Source: Oscillospiraceae bacterium (lineage in GTDB: Bacteria; Bacillota; Clostridia; Oscillospirales; Oscillospiraceae). From it: a stretch of 17,264 bases of DNA. Under the pieces are notes generated by a model. The model made no database searches, was not told the origin of the DNA, and saw only the letters and a program-made list of their open reading frames with translations. The stretch lies in contig JAIRRO010000158.1 in NCBI GenBank assembly GCA_031255955.1, positions 1-17,264 of the forward strand, read 5' to 3'. Position 1 is the first letter of the stretch. Each line of letters opens with the position of its first letter. Below are positions 12,880-17,264 of this stretch, piece by piece. A program made the position numbers and the translations under genes.

Positions 12880-14505
12880 TTATTCCGCCGAGATGATGAA
12901 TCTGTACACGGGCTGTCCGCCGTCGATAAGAATCAGCTCCGCGCCCGGTAAGGCTTGCAGGCTTTGCCGCAGCAGCTCTGATTCTTCACCGGAGGCTTCG
13001 CTTCCGGTGAAGATCGTGATGAATTCCGGCGGCTTGGAGGATAAGGCGTCGGCAAGACTCGCGGTGACGTCGGCGAGGTCTTGTCCGCTGACAAGCAGCG
13101 AATCGTCCAGCAGCGCAAGATATTCGCCCTCGTGAATCTCGTGTCCGTCAAACGAGGAGTCGCGCGCCGCGTGCGTAATCAGCGCCGTGCGCACCCCGCC
13201 AGCCGCCTCGCGCTGGGCGTTTGTATTCGTTTCTTCGTCCGCTTCGGGGTCAAAGGCGAGCATCGCCGAAACGCCCTGCGGGACGGATTTTGTCGGTATG
13301 ACGACGACGCGGCGCGTGGATAACGGCACCGCCTGCTCCGCCGCCATAATGATATTTTTATTGTTCGGATATACGAAAACAATCTCGGCGGGTACAGCCT
13401 CCACGGCGGCAAGAATGTCCTCTGTGGAGGGGTTCATCGTTTGACCGCCGGTGACTATTTTGTCCGCGCCGAGGTCACGGAAGGCTGTTTCAAGTCCTGC
13501 GCCGGAGCATACCGCCACAGCGCCGTAGCGTCGTTCGGGCGGAGCGGCGTTCGGTGCTTCGTTCTGCTCTGCCGCCGTGATGAGCTTTTCCGTGTGCTGC
13601 TCGCGCATATTTTCAATTTTTACGGACAGCAGCGCTCCGAAGGTCAGCGCCTCTGTCAGCACGTCGCCGGGTTCGTTTGTATGGACGTGAACTTTAATAA
13701 TTTCGTCGTCATCCACGACGACGATACTGTCCCCACGGGCGTCGAGAAACGCCCTGAGCGCGTTGGGGTCGCGCGCGTTCTCGCGTCCTACAATAAACTC
13801 TGTGCAGTAGGCGAAGGTTATATCGCCCGTGTCAAAGTCTGTAAAGTCCGCGGCGGCGCGCGTTTCGCCCGTTTCCTCGCGCTCTATCACCTCTCCGCGC
13901 AGCGCGCGGAGCATACCGTCAAGGATATAGATATATCCCTTGCCGCCGGAGTCGATGACCCCCGCCTTTTTAAGCACTGGATTTTGATTTATTGTGTCGG
14001 CGAGCGCGATTTTTCCCGCGTCAATTGCCCGCTCAAGGACGATTTCGATATCGTTTTCCTCAAGCGACGCCTCCACAGCCGCATCGGCGGCAAGGCGCGA
14101 AACGGTGAGAATTGTGCCTTCTGTCGGCTTCATAACGGCTTTATACGCGGCGTCCACGCCGTCGCGCAGCGCCATAGCGAACAGCACAGAATCGGCTGAC
14201 TCGGCATCCTTCATCCGCTTTGACATCCCGCGGAACAACAGCGATAATATAACGCCGGAGTTCCCGCGCGCACCGCGCAGCAGCGCGCTCGCCGTGATTT
14301 CCGCGGCGGCTGAAACCGTGCGCGGATTGCCTGTGTCCAGCGCCCTCGCGCCGCTTGACAGCGTAAGGCTCATATTTGTACCGGTATCTCCGTCCGGAAC
14401 CGGAAATACGTTAAGCTCGTTGACTTCCGTTTTATGAAGCTCTATCGCGGCGGCGGCGTTTTTCAGCATCGCGCAAAACCGCTCGCCTGTGAGAAGCTGC
14501 GTCAA
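12880..14505 (-). CDS. yloV: DAK2-domain protein YloV / fatty acid kinase catalytic subunit FakA-like
   Basis: A 541-residue protein close to the usual 550 of YloV/FakA. The N-terminal DAK2 kinase domain (about 8-205) has the nucleotide/Mg motif NVFPVPDGDTGTNMS (32-46, Asp38 and Asp40) and GARGNSGVILSLLFRG. The middle domain has YCTEFIV (233-239) and KVHVHTNEPGDVL (271-283, His273 and His275), both conserved in FakA. The C-terminal domain is DegV/EDD-like (GGQTMNPSTEDI, YPNNKNIIMAA). FakA phosphorylates exogenous fatty acids bound to a DegV-type FakB for phospholipid synthesis; no fakB is in the window. The start is TTG 14505 with GGGGG nine bases upstream, which places the N-terminus as in the family. 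It lies 49 bases downstream of the asp23 frame, the conserved order in Firmicutes. Confidence 0.92.
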   Translation of the reverse strand: MTQLLTGERFCAMLKNAAAAIELHKTEVNELNVFPVPDGDTGTNMSLTLSSGARALDTGNPRTVSAAAEITASALLRGARGNSGVILSLLFRGMSKRMKDAESADSVLFAMALRDGVDAAYKAVMKPTEGTILTVSRLAADAAVEASLEENDIEIVLERAIDAGKIALADTINQNPVLKKAGVIDSGGKGYIYILDGMLRALRGEVIEREETGETRAAADFTDFDTGDITFAYCTEFIVGRENARDPNALRAFLDARGDSIVVVDDDEIIKVHVHTNEPGDVLTEALTFGALLSVKIENMREQHTEKLITAAEQNEAPNAAPPERRYGAVAVCSGAGLETAFRDLGADKIVTGGQTMNPSTEDILAAVEAVPAEIVFVYPNNKNIIMAAEQAVPLSTRRVVVIPTKSVPQGVSAMLAFDPEADEETNTNAQREAAGGVRTALITHAARDSSFDGHEIHEGEYLALLDDSLLVSGQDLADVTASLADALSSKPPEFITIFTGSEASGEESELLRQSLQALPGAELILIDGGQPVYRFIISAE

Positions 14506-14554
14506 GTCCGGTTACCCCCTTCCTTCAGCCGTGTGCATACAGCCATGCGCATGC

Positions 14555-14908
14555 TCAACCGAGTATCATAGAATCGACATAGATATCCACGCGCGTGTCG
14601 TTGATTCCCGTCGCCGATTCCAGCTTAATGCGCACCTCAGACTTGATGCTTTCTCAAATCGCGGGTATATTGACGCCCGCGTCAACGCCGATGTGCAGCT
14701 CCACGGATATTGTGCCGTCGTCGTTATAAGTGACGTGTACGCCGCGACTCATCGATTCGCGCCGCAACAGATGCACAAGTCCATCCGTGACCGAGCGCAC
14801 CGTCATACCCTTTACACCGAAGCAGCTTGTCGCCGCATCCCCGGCGAGATGCGTAAAAACATCGCGCGCGATAGTGATTTTACCGTTTTGAGTTTGAAGC
14901 GTAATCAT
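14555..14908 (-). pseudogene. Asp23/Gls24 family protein (YloU-like), interrupted by an in-frame TGA
   Basis: The frame from ATG 14908 (GGAGG eight bases upstream) encodes 84 residues of an Asp23 protein, including GKITIARDVFTHLAG, CFGVKGM and VELHIGVDAGVNIPAI. It then meets TGA at 14656-14654. The same frame continues past this codon with ESIKSEVRIKLESATGINDT then RVDIYVDSMIL and ends at TGA 14557-14555. This continuation is exactly the expected Asp23 C-terminus, and the full length of 117 residues is normal for the family. One base change would restore the frame, for example to TGC Cys or CGA Arg. It is therefore a recent nonsense mutation, a sequencing error or, less likely, a readthrough site. 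YloU-type proteins are usually encoded just before yloV, as here. Their exact role is unknown (membrane or envelope stress related in Staphylococcus). Confidence 0.85.
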
Positions 14909-14962
14909 TGCGCCGTCCTCCGCCCCTTGTTTTATTATAGTCCGATGACCAAACGCCGTATG

Positions 14963-14991
14963 ATTATAATACCTCGCGCGGGATAAGGCAA
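14963..14991 (-). promoter_or_regulatory. Sigma-A promoter of asp23-yloV
   Basis: Minus strand: TTGCCT (14986-14991) and TATAAT (14963-14968), 17 bases apart, about 55 bases upstream of the asp23 ATG. A second TATAAT-like hexamer closer to the gene lacks a convincing -35. Confidence 0.6.
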
Positions 14992-15005
14992 GAAAAAAAT
15001 TTATG

Positions 15006-15037
15006 ACAAAGGGGCGGGATTAATCCCGCCCCTTTGT
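15006..15037 (-). terminator. Rho-independent terminator of the aldo/keto reductase gene
   Basis: A 32-base perfect palindrome (two 16-base arms, 15006-15021 and 15022-15037), GC-rich in the core, begins 15 bases after the reductase stop. In the minus direction it is followed by CATAAATTTTTTTCTTG, a strong U-tract after a short gap. It separates this gene from the asp23-yloV promoter. Confidence 0.85.
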
Positions 15038-15052
15038 CCGCGCCGGTTTTCG

Positions 15053-16219
15053 TCAGTCCACCAGCGGTGAGAGCTTTGCCAGCGTGTCCGCGATTTCTAT
15101 GTGCTGAGGGCAGTGCTCCTCGCACGTCTTACAGGATACGCAGTCCTTTGCCTTGCCGCCTTGTCCGGTCATAAATCCGTAGCTTCTGGCTATGCCGTCC
15201 TTTGAGCGGTACACCAGATAGTCGTTGTACAGACCGATCAGCGCGGGGATGTTGATGTTCTGCGGACAGTTCGGCGCGCAGTAATTGCAGCGCGTACACG
15301 GTACGCTCGGCACGGAATTGATGGCTTCGATAGCGCGGTCAAGCAGCGCGCGGTCGCTGTCTGTGAGCTTTTTGATTCCCTCAAAGGTTTTTACGTTGTC
15401 CACAACCTGTTCGTATGTGGACATACCGGAGAGGATCGTAATAAGCCCGTCGAGCGACGCGACGTAACGCAGCGCCCACGACGCAACGGATACCTCCGGC
15501 GCGGCTTTTTTCAGCTCCGCTCCGAAAACGGATTCCTCGCTGGCAAGCTGCCCGCCCTTGACAGGCTCCATTACCGTCACGGGGACGTTGTACTTCCGCG
15601 CCACTTCATAGATGCGGCGGGATTGCACCTGCGGACTCTCCCAGTCGAGATAGTTGATTTGAAGCTGGACAAATTCCGCCTCGGGATGCTTTTGGAACAC
15701 ACCCTCAAGCTCCTCCGGCGTACCGTGGAAGGAAAGTCCGAGGTGGCGGATAAGCCCCTGTTCCTTCAAGCCCTTCACGAAGTCCCACGCCTTCAAATCC
15801 TCCGCCTTCTGGATGGTTTGACCGCCCAGCCCGTGCAGTAGATAGAAATCGAGGTAATCGACGCCCAGTCTCTCCTTCGTTGTGTTGAACTGGGTTTGCA
15901 GGTCGTCCGCGGAATTCGCGAACATTAGGTTCAGCTTTGACGCGATGGTGAATTTATCCCGCGGATGGCGCTCCACAAGGGTTTTCTTCATCGCTTCCTC
16001 CGAGCCCGCATACACGAACGCGGTATCGAAATAAGTAAAGCCGTGGTCAAGGAAGTAGTCTACCATTTTTTCGATTTGCGGCAAATCGAACTCCGGCGGC
16101 GCGCCAAAACCGCCGAAGCCCCCTCCGCCTCCGCCGTCTGTGCGCGGCAGTCGCATGAATCCGAATCCGAGCTTCGGTGTGCTCTCGCCAAGGTATCTTT
16201 CAGTTTGTTTTTCGGACAT
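15053..16219 (-). CDS. Aldo/keto reductase with C-terminal 4Fe-4S dicluster domain
   Basis: A 388-residue NAD(P)H-linked oxidoreductase. The TIM barrel (about 1-290) has the full catalytic tetrad: Asp65 and Tyr70 (YFDTAFVY), Lys95 (ASKLNL) and His129 (LLHG). The C-terminal region binds two iron-sulfur clusters: Cys308, 311, 314, 318 (CTRCNYCAPNCP) and Cys360, 363, 366, 370 (CVSCKTCEEHCP). This fused type is common in strict anaerobes; substrates are mostly unknown. After RLPRTD there is a flexible glycine-rich insertion, GGGGGGFGGFGAPPEF (29-44), where relatives have a short turn. ATG 16219 is chosen because AAGGAG lies nine bases upstream; the longer frame to 16285 runs through the promoter. 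It is monocistronic, with its own promoter and terminator. Confidence 0.93.
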   Translation of the reverse strand: MSEKQTERYLGESTPKLGFGFMRLPRTDGGGGGGFGGFGAPPEFDLPQIEKMVDYFLDHGFTYFDTAFVYAGSEEAMKKTLVERHPRDKFTIASKLNLMFANSADDLQTQFNTTKERLGVDYLDFYLLHGLGGQTIQKAEDLKAWDFVKGLKEQGLIRHLGLSFHGTPEELEGVFQKHPEAEFVQLQINYLDWESPQVQSRRIYEVARKYNVPVTVMEPVKGGQLASEESVFGAELKKAAPEVSVASWALRYVASLDGLITILSGMSTYEQVVDNVKTFEGIKKLTDSDRALLDRAIEAINSVPSVPCTRCNYCAPNCPQNINIPALIGLYNDYLVYRSKDGIARSYGFMTGQGGKAKDCVSCKTCEEHCPQHIEIADTLAKLSPLVD

Positions 16220-16245
16220 GAGGAACATCTCCTTAGTTTTATTTG

Positions 16246-16279
16246 GGTGTATTATACACCACCGCGACGCGTTTTGCAA
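16246..16279 (-). promoter_or_regulatory. Promoter with palindromic operator of the aldo/keto reductase
   Basis: Minus strand: TTGCAA (16274-16279) and TATAAT (16251-16256), 17 bases apart. The -10 is embedded in a perfect 15-base palindrome, GGTGTAT-T-ATACACC (16246-16260), well placed for a repressor. The regulator is not identifiable from the window. Confidence 0.6.
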
Positions 16280-16352
16280 TAGCAATTTTTGCGCGGGACG
16301 GAGAAAGATAAACGCGCGATGCTTTATGTCCTGTCATCTTTGAAATTTATTG

Positions 16353-16381
16353 TTTACTTTATGCTCTATTGGATGTATAAT
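16353..16381 (+). promoter_or_regulatory. Sigma-A promoter of the relB-yoeB operon
   Basis: TTTACT (16353-16358) and TATAAT (16376-16381) with a 17-base spacer, just ahead of the antitoxin's AGGAGGTG (16390-16397). Antitoxin-toxin complexes of this type usually repress such a promoter; no clear operator repeat was seen. Confidence 0.65.
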
Positions 16382-16407
16382 AGGCACACAGGAGGTGTCT
16401 ATTTGCA

Positions 16408-16800
16408 ATGGCTCAGAAATCATTCAATATTCGTTTGGACGCCGATGAGAAGCGCGGCTTTGATGAATTTTGCCGCTCGGTTGGTTTGAACGCGACAACG
16501 GCGATAAACCTTTATGTAAAAACCGTCCTGCGCGAGCAGCGTATCCCTTTTGAAATATCCGCTCGCGTTGTTACCGACCCGTTTTATTCGGATGCCAACC
16601 AAAAATATTTGCTTGAATCCATCGCGCAGTTGGAAGCAAAAAAAGGTCGTCAACCTAAATCCGCTGCTGATTACGGTGACCACAAACAACCTGTTTCACG
16701 AAAACCCATCGTCCGCCGCGACCCTGACCCGTTTTATTCAGACACAAATCAAAAATATCTGCTTGAATCCATCGCGCAATTAGAGGGCACGCCATTATGA
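16408..16800 (+). CDS. RelB/DinJ-family antitoxin with duplicated toxin-binding segment
   Basis: A 130-residue antitoxin. Residues 1-50 form the ribbon-helix-helix DNA-binding domain of the RelB/DinJ family (KSFNIRLDADEKRGFDEFC, then GLNATTAINLYVKTVLREQ and IPFEI). The family normally ends after one toxin-neutralising peptide, at about 85-95 residues. Here the peptide DPFYSDxNQKYLLESIAQLE occurs twice, at residues 57-76 and 107-126, joined by a 30-residue polar linker (KKGRQPKSAADYGDHKQPVS and following). The two copies differ at one residue (A/T). The ATG follows AGGAGGTG by ten bases. The stop overlaps the toxin start (ATGA), so the two genes are translationally coupled. The protein should neutralise the YoeB toxin and, with it, repress the promoter; both are family-based expectations. 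Confidence 0.9.
   Translation: MAQKSFNIRLDADEKRGFDEFCRSVGLNATTAINLYVKTVLREQRIPFEISARVVTDPFYSDANQKYLLESIAQLEAKKGRQPKSAADYGDHKQPVSRKPIVRRDPDPFYSDTNQKYLLESIAQLEGTPL
16576..16788 (+). repeat. Two direct copies of the toxin-binding coding segment
   Basis: Copy 1 (16576-16635) and copy 2 (16726-16785) are each 60 bases and begin exactly 150 bases (50 codons) apart. They differ at 9 positions. All but one codon change (GCC/ACA, Ala/Thr) are silent, so 19 of 20 amino acids are the same. An old duplication kept under selection for protein sequence in both copies explains this best. Confidence 0.9.
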
Positions 16801-17063
16801 TGCCTGTTAAATTATCTCCGCACGCTCTGAAACAGTTTTTTTCAATCGCAGAGCGTGAAAAGCGTCTATTTCGCGACCTAAAGAAGATAATTACGGATAC
16901 ACAGCGCAATGGAACAGGCGGTCTCGGACACCCTGAGGCTTTATCCGGCAATCTTTCCGGTTGGTGGAGCAAGCAGCTTGACGACGCCAATCGTCTCGTA
17001 TTTCGCATAGCCGACGGAGTAGTGGAAATCGCAGAGTGCTGCACACACTACGGAGATAAGTGA
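16797..17063 (+). CDS. yoeB: Txe/YoeB family mRNA interferase toxin
   Basis: An 88-residue toxin of the RelE superfamily, YoeB/Txe branch. The family core is clear: GTGGLGHPEALSGNLSGWWS, then KQLDDANRLVFRI, and a terminal CCTHYGDK. Counting from the second Met (ATG 16800) the catalytic residues fall at Glu46, Arg65, His83 and Tyr84, the same numbers as in E. coli YoeB, so the active site is intact. YoeB cleaves mRNA in the ribosomal A site. ATG 16797 overlaps the antitoxin stop as ATGA and has GAGGG nine bases upstream; ATG 16800 is equally possible. Its partner here is RelB/DinJ-like rather than the Phd/YefM type of E. coli. Confidence 0.93.
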   Translation: MMPVKLSPHALKQFFSIAEREKRLFRDLKKIITDTQRNGTGGLGHPEALSGNLSGWWSKQLDDANRLVFRIADGVVEIAECCTHYGDK

Positions 17064-17078
17064 AATAGCTTTTAACAA

Positions 17079-17264
17079 TTACGATTTGTCGCCGGGTTTA
17101 GCGATGAGCGCGAAGATGAATCCCAGCACGATGGCGGCAGCTAAGCCTGCTGCCACCGAGCTTATCCCTCCGGTGAGAATCCCGAGCGCGCCGCGTTCTT
17201 TTATCCCGCGCCGAACGCCTTCCGCAAGCGCCGCGCCGAAACCTGTCAACGGCACCGCGACGCC
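17079..17264 (-). CDS. spoVAE: SpoVAE (SpoVAEB-type) C-terminus, partial at window edge
   Basis: The last 61 codons of a gene that begins beyond the right edge, ending at TAA 17081-17079. The translation (VAVPLTGFGAALAEGVRRGI, GILTGGISSVAAGLAAAIVL, GFIFALIAKPGDKS) has the VPLTGFG turn, the glycine-rich TGG segment and the final hydrophobic helix ending in ALIxKP that typify SpoVAE/SpoVAEB, a spore-membrane component of the dipicolinic acid channel. SpoVAC has a related start to this segment but a different end. It is convergent with yoeB, with 15 bases between them. spoVAC and spoVAD would be expected upstream, outside the window. Confidence 0.82.
   Translation of the reverse strand, partial: GVAVPLTGFGAALAEGVRRGIKERGALGILTGGISSVAAGLAAAIVLGFIFALIAKPGDKS

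Noticed and set aside
13441..14199. 252-residue plus-strand frame antisense to the yloV-like gene
   Set aside because: It is a shadow of a GC-rich coding region whose minus-strand product has conserved DAK2 motifs; no domain and no ribosome binding site.
14654..14656. Selenocysteine or genome-wide TGA recoding
   Set aside because: Other genes here end in TGA and use TGG for Trp, and the site is not a known selenocysteine position; I saw no convincing stem-loop directly after it.
14654..14908. Calling asp23 an intact 84-residue gene
   Set aside because: The frame continues after the TGA with the expected C-terminal third of the family, so the short form is a truncation.

Overview
The window looks like chromosomal DNA from an anaerobic, endospore-forming Clostridia, probably from the Oscillospiraceae/Ruminococcaceae side. 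The evidence is spo0A, spoIVB, ytaF and the C-terminus of spoVAE, an oxygen-sensitive glycyl radical enzyme with its activase, an aldo/keto reductase carrying two 4Fe-4S motifs, strong AGGAGG-type ribosome binding sites, frequent GTG/TTG starts and several sigma-A promoters with exactly 17-bp spacers. TGA is a normal stop and TGG encodes Trp, so the standard bacterial code applies. The assignment rests on gene content only.

Layout from left to right. (1) Positions 1-1340 are accessory: the 3' end of a PIN-type toxin gene, a metallo-beta-lactamase-fold hydrolase, and an XRE/HigA-like antitoxin whose strong promoter now leads into only the first 14 codons of what looks like a HigB toxin. (2) Positions 1374-5525 (minus strand) form a cell-wall/division cluster read cdaR-like regulator, ftsE, ftsX, M23 peptidase. 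The first three overlap, and a good sigma-A promoter precedes them. FtsEX is expected to activate the peptidase across the membrane. (3) A DUF4830 lipoprotein-sized membrane-anchored protein lies on the plus strand. (4) Positions 6217-9854 (minus) hold a two-gene glycyl radical enzyme operon (activase, then enzyme) with its own promoter and a terminator-like hairpin. (5) Positions 9892-12195 hold spo0A (minus) and spoIVB (plus), arranged divergently around a 432-bp AT-rich regulatory gap. (6) Positions 12158-14991 (minus) read asp23, yloV/fakA-like, ytaF. asp23 is interrupted by one in-frame TGA, and the ytaF start lies inside a perfect 21-bp inverted repeat. (7) Positions 15006-16279 hold an aldo/keto reductase with its own promoter, palindromic operator candidate and terminator. 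(8) Positions 16353-17063 hold a RelB/DinJ-YoeB toxin-antitoxin pair. Its antitoxin carries the toxin-binding peptide twice. (9) The right edge holds the end of spoVAE.

The most unusual items are the duplicated toxin-binding segment of the antitoxin, the HigB remnant fused in register to its antitoxin start, the interrupted asp23, the ytaF hairpin, and an orphan glycyl radical enzyme with a non-standard substrate loop. I did not find a CRISPR array, tRNA, rRNA, transposase or riboswitch that I could support.
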